Source: Holacanthus passer (lineage: Eukaryota; Chordata; Actinopteri; Pomacanthidae). From it: a DNA stretch of 64,000 bases. The stretch lies in NCBI GenBank assembly GCA_025331565.1, contig JAFREQ010000003.1, positions 10,967,001-11,031,000 on the forward strand, written 5' to 3'. The notes beneath the pieces are model-generated. The model had not been told where the DNA came from. It ran no database searches and saw only the letters and a program-made list of their open reading frames with translations. Made by a program: the position numbers and the translations under genes. Within the stretch, counting starts at the first letter, position 1. Every line of letters starts with the position of its first letter. Positions 1-10,612 of this stretch are shown piece after piece.

Positions 1-202
1 ATTGAATATACAGAAGACCAGTGACTCTCTTTATTGTTCTGACTTGTGGTTACTGATTGACACGTCATCCTTTTAATGCACTCGAGCCAAATAGGTTTTT
101 TCATCATTAGACTGCAGTTTGATAGGGGGCGAATCCTCTTGTCGCGGATTTGTTTTCTTGGCCTAGATCAGGGCTGCCAGCGCTGGTGGGAGGGGGTGGG
201 GA

Positions 203-242
203 TGTGTGTGTGTGTGTGTTGGTGGGTGTGTGTATGTGTGTG
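203..242. repeat. Imperfect (TG)n microsatellite
   Basis: A pure TG run of about 17 nt is followed by interrupted GGTGGGTG and TGTATGTG units. Interruption usually lowers length polymorphism. Confidence 0.9.
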
Positions 243-382
243 CTACAGAGCTGCAGAGCCCCAGTGAAGTTGATTCCTGTCAAGCCCGTAGCACTGCACT
301 CAGACAGGGCTTGACCAAGCGTTTAAACACTGCTCTAGGATTTCCCGCTAGTATGGGCTGAGTGGAAGTGTCAGTCAGAAAG

Positions 383-384
<2 letters not shown>

Positions 385-417
<33 letters not shown>

Positions 418-424
418 CGCGCGC
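385..424. repeat. (GT)n followed by (GC)n, 40-bp alternating purine-pyrimidine tract
   Basis: Fourteen GT units pass without a break into GCGTGCGCGCGC. The whole 40 bp alternates purine and pyrimidine, the sequence type most prone to the Z-DNA form, and the GC end strengthens this. Confidence 0.95.
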
Positions 425-1550
425 ATAGAATTGGCAGAATTGAGGGGTGTTGGCAGTTCAGAAAGTCCAGAAAGGTCGAAATACTAGCTTTTGGCATCAG
501 AGTCAAAGACCAAGAGAGAAGTTGGGTTTGAAAGTTGGGATTAAAATATAGAGGTCAACTGTAGCAGGGTGGAGCATGAATGAACAAGAGTCAGTGACCA
601 GCGATTGTTCTTTCAACAGCAGCTCAAAATTTTAATTTCAACCAGTAGATGCTTTGAAATCAGCAGCAAAAAATGTGGTTTAGTCATGAATGATGGCAAC
701 GCAGCCTGTATTGATCTATAAATTAAGATAGGTGGTTCTCGCACAATCTGTTATTGACTGACAGCGGCTTTATAACGAATGAAAAGCTTTTTTGGATTCA
801 TTAAATCCCTGCAGCATATGAAGACAGCGGGACACAAGTGTGGCAAGCCAAAGTTTGCACTGTACAGCTAAAATGACATGTTTCAGGATCAGTTGTTTCT
901 TACAAGAATGAATTCATAGTCAGTTTTTTGTAGGTGAAAGTGTTTGCTGAAGAGCAACTGTGTTTATTCAGTTTGAAAACCTAAAAAAGAACCTAGGGTC
1001 AGTCCAACTTCAGGTGCAGGCAGGATTCATGTTGATATTTCACATAAGGCTGCTGCTTAAGCATCTGTTCGTAGCTAAAACAGATTTAACGCAGATTGGC
1101 GTTATTGCTAGGACTGACATTATTTCTAGTACATTAAATTCCTCATTTAGCTGGGAAAGCCCTGGAACCCACTCCAGGACCTCGAGGAGCTTTTGGCCCC
1201 ATTTTACAAACCGCTGCTTGAAATGAGCTCACACGCACACAACAGCTCATACATTGAATCAGGTGATCATCATTGTGTCCACCTCTAAGCAATAGACCTG
1301 AAAGACAGGTAACGAGGACGGCACTGAGCTGACAGGTAGAAACGGGGATGATGGGATGAGAGGATAGTGAAGTGGTGAGAGAGTGATTGGAAGTGGGGGG
1401 TGTATGTGTGTTGCTATGGGTGATGAGCAGGGCAGGTGGTTAATGACTGGCAACATGAGCAAGGGTGGCGGAGCGAGCGTGCGATGGGAGGTCAGTTTGA
1501 TCTCTGTAGCCGGGCAATCTGCTGGTGTGGGGCTTTGAGATTTCGAGGAA

Positions 1551-1575
1551 ATGTGTGTGTGTGTGTATGTATGTG
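1551..1575. repeat. Short (TG)n/(TATG)n array
   Basis: TG units lead into two TATG units; about 25 bp. Confidence 0.85.
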
Positions 1576-1775
1576 CGAGCCTTTTGTGCCTCTGTGCTCT
1601 TGAAGTCCCATTAAAGCAGAAGAGGGGTGGGGGTGGGTGGACTTGTCACTTCAGAGGGGCGGCTGTGATGCGGCGGTGGAGAACGGGGGGATTGACTGTG
1701 TGAGTCGGCCTTGAGGGAGCTGAAGCCTTGGGAACATCAGTCGTACAGCGCGACAAAAGAACAGTTCTGCCTGTT

Positions 1776-1868
1776 TGTGTGTGTGTATGTGTGACAAAGT
1801 TGATGAGAGTCCAAGCATACAAATGTTTATTTGTTTCGTGAGTGTGTATTTGTGTGTGTGTGTGTGTT
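1776..1868. repeat. Two short TG arrays (1776-1793 and 1842-1868)
   Basis: Two interrupted TG runs of about 18 and 27 bp lie 48 bp apart. They are probably independent slippage products. Confidence 0.8.
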
Positions 1869-2011
1869 AATGTGACTTTTTGAATTAGGCTGCCACTGCA
1901 AGATTTAAATGATAATGGATCTATTGACCCTGAGAAATGCTGCATTTGCAAGTGTGCAGTTTTGTGACCGTGATGGGGGGACAAGGGGCATCTAGCGAAT
2001 TCACTGTTTTT

Positions 2012-2057
2012 GGTGTGTGCGTGCGTGTGTGTGTGCGGGTGTGCACGTGCGTGTGCG
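2012..2057. repeat. Degenerate TG/CG alternating tract
   Basis: TG units are interspersed with GCG and GCAC, giving about 46 bp of mainly alternating purine-pyrimidine with several CpGs. Confidence 0.8.
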
Positions 2058-2213
2058 GCTTTCCTGTGCCAGCCTGCTTTGTCCTCTCTCCCAGTTGAAA
2101 TGGACTGGGGGGTGAACTTTTTTGTCTGGTGTGGATGTGTGTTTATTTTGGTGAAATGTGTTTTCCTGTTTTGATTGTGTGCGGGCTTAAGAAGGGACCA
2201 CAAAACACTCTCT

Positions 2214-2232
2214 CACACACACACACACACAC
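2214..2232. repeat. (CA)n microsatellite, short
   Basis: A 19-bp CA run, followed by scattered CACACT units to about 2262. Confidence 0.85.
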
Positions 2233-2414
2233 TTACGCACACTCTCAAACACACTCACTTTGCTTTTATTGGAGCAGACAAAGCACACAGTCAACCAGCT
2301 GGCTGCACGACAACCACAATAACATTAATGAAACACTTATCTATCCAAACATATTAGCAGGCATTTGGAAACAGTGCGTTTGACTGGATCCTTGAGTGTG
2401 TTTCTGCTGCTGTT

Positions 2415-2449
2415 TGTGTATGAATGTGTGTGTGTGTGTGTCATACACA
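2415..2449. repeat. TG array bracketed by a 9-bp inverted repeat
   Basis: TGTGTATGA at 2415-2423 is the exact reverse complement of TCATACACA at 2441-2449. The TG run between them forms the loop, so the array sits inside a potential hairpin. Confidence 0.8.
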
Positions 2450-2942
2450 CAGTCCTACAGTCCAAGGTCAAAGTGTTTTTTTTCCTCCTTTCTGCCATCT
2501 TCACTCAGTCTTTCTGTGTATCTGCCAATTTCTCTGGTACATGTACCCTCTCCTTCTCATCTCTTTCCCTCATTTGGCCTTTTGGTCTATCTATTCCTTT
2601 TCCTCGTCTCTTTATCGCCTTTCTCATCTGTCTTTTTCCCTCAGCATGACTTTCCATATGTTTCTGGCTACAGGACAGCTGCCTCTCGTTGGACGCCCCT
2701 TGTCTTTATCTGTGCTGTGCCTTTTTTATTTACTTTCATCCTTACCTCTTCACTCTCTGTTTCTCCCACTTCTACCTCTTTTCCTGTTGCCCCTGATGCT
2801 TCTACCTCTCTCTCTTTTTCTGTCCCCCCTCCCCATTGTCCTGGTTAATCTGGCCTGCTCTCCGGCTGCGCCCTTGTGTCCAAATGATGCATTAATCCAG
2901 GTTACCCCAACCCATTGTTTATGCTGTACACCCCACGCAATG

Positions 2943-3005
<63 letters not shown>
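2943..3005. repeat. Compound (CT)12(CA)19 microsatellite
   Basis: Pure CT at 2943-2966 joins pure CA at 2967-3005 without interruption. Long uninterrupted compound arrays of this kind are usually length-polymorphic in fish. Confidence 0.97.
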
Positions 3006-3007
<2 letters not shown>

Positions 3008-3369
3008 AGGCTCTCCCTTGTGTTGTCATATCGTGCAGGCTCAACACATGACAGACAAACAATAGCTTGATGGTGCTCCTGACATTGTTGAATGTAATCT
3101 CAGATCCTCAAACAGCAGGCGTCACTGACAATAAATGAAGCCATCATTTCAATTCACAGCCAATTGGAATCACCGTGATAAATACCATACCAAAAGACCA
3201 TTTTTTATTTTATTCATCACTGTGGACGTGTGTCTCGGTGACCTGCGACCCCGTGTGTTGCTCAATGCATATATCACACAGTTATCACACAGAAATACTC
3301 GTCTCCAGGCTGCTTTGATTCACTTTACTTTGCCTGCGTCCTCCATCCATCAGCTCCCATAGAAATCTG

Positions 3370-3585
3370 AATCCAATTCTTGGCAGCCTTTTTGATTCTG
3401 GATTATAAATGTCTGGTGTGATAAACCTTGATAAAGGTCGTATAGATCAGAGACTCCGGGCTTTGCTGTTTGATCAATCATAAATTCCACAATTGCTAAT
3501 ATTCTCATTTAGTCCCCGGGGTATTTAGAAATGTGTTTAACGTATATTATTTGCAACAGTGATTAATTTCCCTGGGAAGTAGATC
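3370..3585. promoter_or_regulatory. Possible conserved non-coding element with a PBX/HOX-like site
   Basis: A 215-bp stretch of complex, repeat-free, AT-leaning sequence lies between repeat-rich flanks. The minus strand at 3473-3480 reads TGATTGAT, the composite PBX-HOX core, next to a TTTATGA-type half site. That is all the direct evidence. Enhancer function is inferred from texture only; an alignment would decide. Confidence 0.25.
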
Positions 3586-3607
3586 TGAGACGGTGGATGT
3601 TAGTCCA

Positions 3608-3634
<27 letters not shown>
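3608..3634. repeat. (TG)n microsatellite
   Basis: An uninterrupted TG run of 27 bp. Confidence 0.95.
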
Positions 3635-3638
<4 letters not shown>

Positions 3639-4331
3639 GACACTGTGTCCTTGAACAGGCTTATTGCTGCAGCTGGAACATCATACGCTCTCCCCTCTCC
3701 AACACTTCTCTCCTACTGTTACGCACACAGATCGCCCCCCCAGATTACCGCCAACCTTTCCGAGCAATTCTCCCACTCTTCTTCCATTTTTCCCAGCTTA
3801 GCAGAAGATGGGGAGGGCGTGCGGTGGAGAATGGCGGTGAAAAAGGGCCACTAAAGCGGCTGGCATTTTTACAGGACGACGTAAATCAGAGCGGCACACA
3901 TCCACCAGAAGTTTATCCTCATAGCTTTTTTTCTCTTACACATAGAGCAGAGATGGAGGGATAAAGAGCCAGATGGGGTTGGAGCTCAAACTGTTATGTT
4001 TCATTTGGGAAAAAGACGAATATGTTGGGCAGTTTTTACACCATCGATTCAAATTGTTTACTTCATTCAGCTCTTTGTTGCAAGCGCTCTGAATTTCAAA
4101 AACTGTGTTAGAAATATTTTTCAAACCGTCTATTTTTAAATTCACGCTCTCACACACTCCCTGAAAATAGGCGCATGAACAGATTGGTTCTATTATAGAC
4201 CTGTTTCATCATCACATTTGGGTTTTGCTTGCTCTTTCTCTCTGTTTTCCTCATATTTTCCCCCCTTTTTCCCATCTTTCCATGCCTAGGAGAGGTGCAG
4301 AAGAAGCCCGAGGCTGGAAGATCACTGATCT

Positions 4332-4446
4332 CACTCTCTCTGTGTCTCTCTCTCTCTCTCTACATTTCTCTTTTGCTCTCTCTATCACATACTCGCGCAT
4401 ACATACGTACACACAAGGGCACGCATACATACACACACACACGCAT
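4332..4446. repeat. CT-rich then CA-rich simple sequence
   Basis: CT units at 4332-4361 are followed, after 30 bp of CT-rich DNA, by interrupted CA and ATAC units ending about 4446. Confidence 0.8.
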
Positions 4447-5280
4447 GCTCGCTTCAGGCCTCTTTGCGTTTTTGCCGCAGGTCAATCCTTACGAAACGCT
4501 GTGAAATAATTTCTCAACTTCATCCTCTTTTACAATCAGCACATAGACTTATAATGCAGTCAGGTCTGACCTAAGAACTTAAGCAAGTCTCAGTAAATTG
4601 AGTAACTTTTTATCCTTGATTGCTGCAGTCAGCCCAAGGTGCCTCTCTTTTTCTCTCCACCTCCTTTGTTATTACTTGCTGTTCTGAAAGCTATTATAAA
4701 AGTGATTGGGCTTTAAAACATATTTCCACCCTGAGCTGCTCTACACGGCACCTTGCTCCGCAGAACAGCTCCGACATGCGTGTCTAACGGTGTGATTTCA
4801 CTGAGTTTTTGTGGGGTGAATTTCTCGTCTCTTTCCTCTCTCGCAAAACGCGAGATATTCCTGTGATTCCATTTTTCAAGCGAATCATTTCATGGGTGTC
4901 ACTACAAGTTGTGTTTTCTGCTTGAGCAAAGATATTGAAAAATCTTCCACTACATCCATTTGTGGATTATTGTCCAATCTGTTTGATGTCAGTCTCCATT
5001 CCAGTCTCCCTCTAGTGCCTCTCCGTCCTGTCTTGCTCTGTTTCTCGCTCACTCTGCTGACACTCTCTCGACTTTTGCTGTTATTATCTCAACCATGCAT
5101 ACCTTAACAACTTGCTCTCTTCATTAGCTGTTCACATGGAGGAGAACATCCCTTTTTAATCACGCCTCAATAGAGGGATAAACCGAAGTGATAAAAGGAA
5201 AGGAAAAGGGTTCAGGCCCATGTCTCCTCCAGTAAAGGAAACTTGAAAACTAATAATTGTGTGTCTGTTCTTGCAAGCTC

Positions 5281-5690
5281 AGAGGCAACCATTCTTGGTA
5301 TGGACAGGAAAGTTGTGGATGGCACCAACCGAACCACTCCATACCATTTTTTCTTACCCCTCTGTTGAACTACCTAGCTCACTGATTTGGTACTTAAAGG
5401 TGAAGCTAGGAACACTGCAGTCCGTTGATTGGTGATCGAGAATCAGAGCAAACTGAGTCTCAAGCAACAAATGCTGCAGCTTTTACCAGGACCAAGAAAA
5501 GTGTTGTTTCCCTACTGCTGGAAAAGTTAAGGAGGTCGGCCCCGATGCCCCAGGAACAACCCCACCTACTCTTATAAGTACTGACTGTGGTGGAAATGTA
5601 AATCTGATCTAAGGTTTAGGTGCCTGTAGGTATGGGTTCAGTTTCAAGGGTACTACACTCAAAGTGTTGGTGGAAATGCAGCTTTAGAGC
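5281..5690. mobile_element. Possible non-autonomous DNA-transposon relic
   Basis: The segment has the texture of a teleost MITE-like repeat: GGTACTTAAAGG-type and GGTTTAGGTGCC-type phrases, plus a direct repeat of TGGTGGAAATG about 80 bp apart (near 5589 and 5670) with the matching phrase 'ccaac' in inverse near the left end. I see no clean terminal inverted repeats or target duplication, so the limits are approximate and the family is not named. Confidence 0.3.
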
Positions 5691-6049
5691 ATTGGTTGAA
5701 CTTTGACTCCGTAAGAGAACGAAAGCAGGAAGAGGAGGGTAGCTTTACTTAGAGTCTCTTGTCTTGATGGGTTTTACGGTCTCTCTTTCCAATCTCTGAC
5801 TCTCTAACTCTGTTGCAGAGTAGCAAGTGAAACATTTTTAGAATAAGACATAGCTATTTCTGCTTTGGCTATGCCTCAAAATCAATAGGAATATTCCTGA
5901 AAAAGCTTTGCTGTGTCCCTGAGTAGCTCCCTAACCCTCTGTACCCAAAACCAGTCTTATCTGCCTCTCCCAGCTGGGCCTATGAGCATCAGAAATGTGG
6001 AGTGGTATAAAGCTCAGATAAAAAAGCTTTAGATTCTGTATGCATGCGC

Positions 6050-6165
6050 TGTGTGTGTATGTTTTAGAGAGAGAGGGAGTGTGCATGTGGGTGCACAGGT
6101 TTTTGTGCAGCGTATGTGTTTTTATGTTGGTGTGTGTGTATGTGTGTGTTTACTGTATGTGTGTG
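6050..6165. repeat. Degenerate TG-rich tract
   Basis: Short TG runs (6050-6065, 6128-6165) are separated by GA-rich and mixed sequence. It looks like an old, decayed microsatellite. Confidence 0.7.
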
Positions 6166-7405
6166 GTCATAAACATGTCAGTGGCACTCAGGAATTGAAG
6201 GTGTGATGATCACCCGCAGCTGCTGCTGCCGCAGCTGTCAAAGTCTCACATACCTTGTTTCCGGACCATGATGCATCGGGCGTGAATAGTGTAGTCTCTG
6301 ACAGTTCAGAATGAAGGATGGAGAAGGACGATTTGTCACAGACAACTTCTGGATGGTCAGTGGAGTCTACTCTAGATGCTCCAGTTCTCCCTCCAACCTC
6401 AGCTGCTTTCTTTCTCTCTACCTCCCAAATAATGGCCTTGTTGCTATCTTTTATGTTGTTGCCTGCAAAGTGGATTTCAAATGGCTCTCAAAGAGAATTG
6501 ACAGAAATAGAAAAATCCACTGGGGCATGTTATACCCCCGGCGGCATATACATTACGGGCACAATTATGTCAAAATAGAGCAGGAGTTCTGCTCAGTGTT
6601 CGGCTAAACAGGCCTTCAAGTGGGAAATGACTCTGGTTTCAACAGAGGTTCCAGAAACAGCACAGCCAGTCCTTATGAGGATGAAGCACTTCTTTGATCA
6701 TTACTTAAGAGGCAAAAAGACCCTTTCTCCATTTTAATTTCTGCCCGTCTTACCTGGAACTTGAGGCTAGAGCACAGCCAGGGAGGCGGCAGAAGAAAAG
6801 GCTGTGCACTTTGAAGTTATTGAAATGAGGGGAGGAAGGGGCGGGAAATACCAGGGAGAGCTAAGTAAAGAACTTGTTGAGCTGCTGGAGAGGTTCACCC
6901 AAACTGTCAGCCTCAGCTCTTCGTCTCTGAAGTATTTTTGTGGACTTTAAAGTGAGAATATTTGATGTTAGCTTTGTGTCTCTTAGCAAATGCATTGTGC
7001 ATTTTTCACCAATGCGTCAGATGCATACCTGTGCTGAGCAACAGCCGCCCCCGATGTCAAAACAGCATTTCCATGATGGCCATACATCGCACCTAATGAG
7101 ACACGTCTGCTTGTGTTAACCTGTTTGCTAACTCAATATGGTATGGTTTATTCAGCAGTCAAGTGAGGAGCTGTCAGCACCCATTGATTCTTTGGATGAG
7201 AAGTCCTGCTACAGCCATCACCGTGGAAGGCTTGTTGCACTGCTCTTAACCCTTTAGAGAACGGCTGCTCCTGACAGGGTCAGACTGGATGTCATGTGCG
7301 AGCAGACAGGCAGACACCTGACACCAGTGATAAGCATAAAGAAAGCTTCTGAATAGAGCCATGAGCATTGATGATGTTCTTCCTGTCAGGTTGTGGCAAA
7401 GCGTG

Positions 7406-7500
7406 GAAGCTTCTAGAGCTGCATCCTCAAAGGAAAAAGACGTCGAGCTTTGACGTCAGGGTCGGGGTGAGTCAGTAACCAAAGCCTGAGAATATATAAA
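7406..7500 (+). promoter_or_regulatory. Promoter-like cluster: HSE-like site, CRE, AP-1 site, TATA box
   Basis: Four recognisable sites follow each other in 95 bp. GAAGCTTCTAGAG at 7406-7418 fits two full heat-shock-element units and most of a third. TGACGTCA at 7451-7458 is the perfect palindromic cAMP-response element, bound by CREB/ATF factors. TGAGTCA at 7468-7474 is the consensus AP-1 (Fos/Jun) site. TATATAAA at 7493-7500 is a strong TATA box. This order and spacing resemble stimulus-responsive vertebrate promoters, and initiation would be expected near 7523. A second half-CRE (GACGTC) lies near 7440. I see no clear initiator element. This is the most promoter-like segment of the window, but whether it drives a transcript is inference. 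Confidence 0.5.
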
Positions 7501-7522
7501 GAGCACGAGGGGAAAGACACAA

Positions 7523-7789
7523 GACAAGATCGTGACTGACCTCCATCTGTCCAGCGGAGCGCAATATTCTTTATAGTGAAAATAACAGTGTTGGTTTGTT
7601 CATTCTGTCTGTGGCATTTCTGTTGTGCATATAGATTGGACTTAAGATGAACTTATATTGCGGTAGACGGGGATGTGAATGCGGTGCACAGGTGGCACCG
7701 AGAGACGTGTCTTATTCTTTTGTGTGCAGATGGACCTCATGCAATTTTGAGCAGGGGACAAGAATGATAGAATAACCATGTCCCAGGGT
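7523..7789 (+). other. Possible first exon downstream of the TATA box
   Basis: The start is set about 30 bp after the TATA box; the end is the donor-like GTAAGT at 7790-7795, preceded by CAGGGT. An ATG at 7778-7780 stands in a fair context (ATAACC before it) and would encode only Met-Ser-Gln-Gly before the donor, leaving the exon in phase 0. A separate small frame lies inside at 7647-7775. The exon could be an alternative 5' exon of a host gene, a non-coding RNA exon, or nothing. No protein homology is visible. Confidence 0.25.
7647..7775 (+). CDS. Speculative 42-codon small ORF, cysteine-rich
   Basis: The frame runs from ATG at 7647 to TAA at 7773-7775 and encodes 42 residues. Cysteines stand near residues 5, 10, 12, 27 and 31, with several arginines. 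It has no signal peptide or membrane segment and no resemblance to a known family. It is listed only because it lies about 125 bp downstream of the predicted start site of the promoter-like cluster. The ATG context is AAG before and A after, so purine at -3 is met but +4 is not G. If the transcript exists it might act as an upstream ORF. Chance occurrence is at least as likely. Confidence 0.12.
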   Translation: MNLYCGRRGCECGAQVAPRDVSYSFVCRWTSCNFEQGTRMIE

Positions 7790-8058
7790 GTAAGTCAAAA
7801 CCTATTTCCATCTTAATATCAGAAGTAGCGGCTTATCATTCCAAAAGAGTTGATTTTTGTGATTGTCGCGTACTTTCTCTCTTTCACCTGGGAATGAAAT
7901 CAAAGTGGACCAAATGCATTCAGAACTTCAAATTGAATAAAATATGTCATTCCTTTAGGTTTGTAGCAGAAATGGGACACAAAATGCAGTCCTTCTTTTT
8001 TGTCCGCCTTCAGGGACAGAAAGAATTTGTTTACTCATATTCAGCAGTTTTCACGCAT

Positions 8059-8072
8059 ACACACACACACAC
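8059..8072. repeat. (AC)n, 14 bp
   Basis: A short CA run, at the lower limit of a microsatellite. Confidence 0.7.
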
Positions 8073-8640
8073 TAATATTTAGCACAGGCTCAAAGACCAG
8101 CTTTACTCGCGAATGCCCTATAAATTAGAGTGTAGATGTTTTGCTCCTCTCCCAGATCACTTCACAGCTTAATTTGAGCACGAGATCTAATAAGTGTTCT
8201 CCCATTACTCTACTACTCCCTGCTTAATATTTTGTGTGCGTGGAAGGGGGTTATAGTGGCCTGGAAGGAGTTGGGTTCATGTGTGAGTGTATGTGTTTAC
8301 AAAAGACATAAACACAAAGAGAGTGTTTTTAATAATCCCCATGCATCAGAACAGCTGCTTGATGCATACAGCTCTCAGGCAGTTTATTTGTGATTTAGCA
8401 ATTGTGCTCCAAATATTGTCTGTGGCCTACATGTTGACATACATTTTTAACCACTTCGCTGTTTGAGTCTTAGCTGCGCTGACAGGTGCACATCACACAG
8501 CTGTAATGGTGTGTGTGTGTCGGATGCATCAGCAAAAATATTCAGGGCTAGATTTGCAGAACCTGAGGGTGCAGCAAAGAGTTCATGTGCAATTTACATG
8601 GTTAATATGCCGTTGAAATCTGCACGGGGCCTCTGCGATT

Positions 8641-8677
8641 GTGTGTGCGTGCGTGTGTGTTTGTGTGTGTGTGTGTA
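8641..8677. repeat. Interrupted (TG)n array
   Basis: TG units with GCG and TT interruptions, 37 bp. Confidence 0.9.
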
Positions 8678-8806
8678 CATACGAAAGCAGTATCGCTGTG
8701 GAACGTTAATTAGTCCTGATATGTTTCCCATTTCATCCACAGCTGAATCTTCCCTGTTCACAAACCTTGATCAACATTCATTCATTTTAGCCCATTGCAT
8801 TCCCCT

Positions 8807-8811
<5 letters not shown>

Positions 8812-8845
<34 letters not shown>

Positions 8846-8859
8846 GTCTCTCTCTCTCT
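8812..8859. repeat. (CT)n array with TCTG interruptions
   Basis: A 48-bp polypyrimidine tract, pure CT for its first 28 bp. Confidence 0.95.
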
Positions 8860-9848
8860 TTCCCAGCTAGCCATTACCCCACTAATTTATACTGCAATGG
8901 GGAAAAGGGGGAAGTGAGAGGAGGGAGAGCACAGAGTCTCGGCGCTCTCTTTCCTCCTGCTGCCTGTTCTTCCTAATAGCTACATGTTTTCTGCAGCTTG
9001 TTCATGTAACGCCAGCTCGGGAAGCTCTTGTTGACAAAGAGGTTTTAGGATGAAATATGGCAAATTAAGTACGCTTAATCTGCCGTCCGGGGTAAAATAA
9101 TAGAACTTTAAATGATGGATCATGGCGGTTTTTTTGGGAGCCTGCCACCAGATTCGCTGTCAAAATATGTCAAAGTTAAACAGCCCAGGTGTGCATTGAT
9201 TGGGACTCATTCAAACAGGCTGACAAATTGCTTGTTTCGAGTGTGTCTAATCAGAGTTTTCTTCCATCCTAATCCTTTGATATGGCTGTTTGCTGTCAGT
9301 TAATTATTCGGTTTTGTGTGTATGCGTCTCGGAAAAAGATGGCATTAAAATGATAACGAATGCAGTTTTAGTAGTTGAGAATGAAAGTGGAAAAAGCCAA
9401 ACTTAACAGGAAAATAGTGCACTGTCCTACTGAAAATAGCATTTCAGACTCTTCCATAAATAAGTGTCTTACCTGACCTACTTGTAATGTGACCTTCTAA
9501 TAACCATAATATGACTCTTGTGAAACTGTTCAGAAATTTTTGCTTCAGAGGATTTTTTTTGCATTGTGTTTCCGTTTTTTTGCAGTTTGACACATACTAG
9601 AAAAAAGAAAAAAAAAACAGCCACCATAAATGCTTTGGTTAAAAGTATATATATATTTTTTTCCAGAACTATTATTAAGGAACAAATGATATTAATAAAA
9701 TATTAATAAAATGAAAACAACCACCTATTGATGGCATTATACTATTTTGCATGGACATGAACAGCTTTTAAATAATTTGCTCCCTTGTTCACAGGCAGAA
9801 AGTAGGCCATTGTGATCCTATAGAGTAGATGTAATTGTCACATTGCGC

Positions 9849-9873
9849 CACACACACACACACTGACACACAC
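9849..9873. repeat. Interrupted (CA)n array
   Basis: CA runs broken by CTGA, about 25 bp. Confidence 0.85.
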
Positions 9874-10417
9874 TGCTGTCCCAGTCATTCTCAAGGTCAT
9901 GGTCCTCCCATCCTCCTCTCTGTTTGTCCCCATTTATCCCATGTATAATGGGAAGTGCTGACTGGTTTAGGACATACATTTTACACCCCTGCCCCCCTCT
10001 GCCCACACAGGCTTTTGTAAGTGTGTTAAACCCTACATGGCTACATGCAGGCTTGTCTCTTTAAAGTTCTTTATGTGTATCGATCGTTGTCCAGCTGTAT
10101 CAGTCTCATATTAAACATAATGTGAAAGACTACACTATCCTAACACTTCACAACCTTCACACTTCTTTTCTGCTTTCATTGAAACGATTCACAATAAAAG
10201 CAGTGCAACATAGGTCTGAGGGAGAACATAGGTGTCGATAGTGGTGGTGGGTGTACTTGTGTTTTACCTCCTTCTCTCTCTTTTCTTTATTGGCTGTGTG
10301 CAGCTGTATTGGGATACTCTCATGGGAAAGGAAGAATGAAATTAAAAATGGGTAGGGGCAGTGAGCCTGACCGACACGTTCATATTTATTGTGCCTTCCT
10401 GGACTGAAACTGACTTG

Positions 10418-10420
<3 letters not shown>

Positions 10421-10462
<42 letters not shown>

Positions 10463-10467
10463 TGTGT
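10421..10467. repeat. (TG)n array ending in GCGCG
   Basis: Forty-seven bp of alternating purine-pyrimidine, pure TG for 38 bp and then GCGCGTGTG. A strong potential Z-DNA former. Confidence 0.97.
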
Positions 10468-10573
10468 TGGGCAAATATAGGGTTAACAACTCCCAATGCC
10501 TGAGGTCTATAGCTGCCGTAACCCTGTCAGTTAGTGAGGCCAGGTAATTACCTCAGAATGACAGGTCTGGAGG

Positions 10574-10576
<3 letters not shown>

Positions 10577-10611
<35 letters not shown>
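10577..10611. repeat. (GT)17 microsatellite
   Basis: A pure GT array 109 bp downstream of the array at 10421-10467 and in the same orientation. Confidence 0.97.

Positions 10612-10612
<1 letters not shown>

Larger units (their letters stand above)
1..2210. other. Non-coding DNA with TG arrays, no gene seen
   Basis: No exon or gene is recognisable here. The stretch is ordinary AT-moderate vertebrate DNA broken by TG-rich arrays, given separately. Two G-rich patches occur, at 187-200 and 1624-1641 (tracts of three to five G); the second could fold as a weak G-quadruplex. The 185-codon minus-strand frame at 1646-2203 exists because TG arrays translate in that direction as Thr-His repeats; it has no recognisable domain. 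Confidence 0.8.
2211..4500. other. Pyrimidine-rich non-coding DNA with CA, TG and CT arrays
   Basis: Between 2460 and 2870 the plus strand is strongly pyrimidine-rich (TCTC, CTTT, CCTC runs), which produces three overlapping but meaningless frames at 2365-3008. 3100-3600 is free of simple repeats and is described separately as a possible conserved element. 3640-4320 shows nothing recognisable. No exon is supported. Confidence 0.75.
4500..7400. other. Non-coding DNA, few repeats
   Basis: Nothing gene-like is supported. It holds a possible small transposon relic at 5281-5690, a loose TG-rich tract at 6050-6165, and a minus-strand splice-like pair near 6760, all given separately. The 98-codon frame at 6311-6607 shows no recognisable domain and overlaps another frame of similar size, as expected by chance. 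Confidence 0.7.
7796..10420. other. Non-coding DNA; possible conserved patch, AT-rich patch
   Basis: No exon is supported. 8990-9310 is complex sequence without simple repeats and could be conserved. 9540-9720 is AT-rich with runs of T, A and TATATATA. 10150-10390 shows nothing recognisable. Confidence 0.7.

Noticed and set aside
1646..2203. 185-codon minus-strand reading frame
   Set aside because: Long only because TG arrays translate as Thr-His repeats; no domain, no splice signals.
2365..3008. Three overlapping plus frames of 94-194 codons
   Set aside because: They follow a pyrimidine-rich tract and a CT/CA array; Ser/Leu/Phe/Pro-rich composition in every frame is a base-composition effect.
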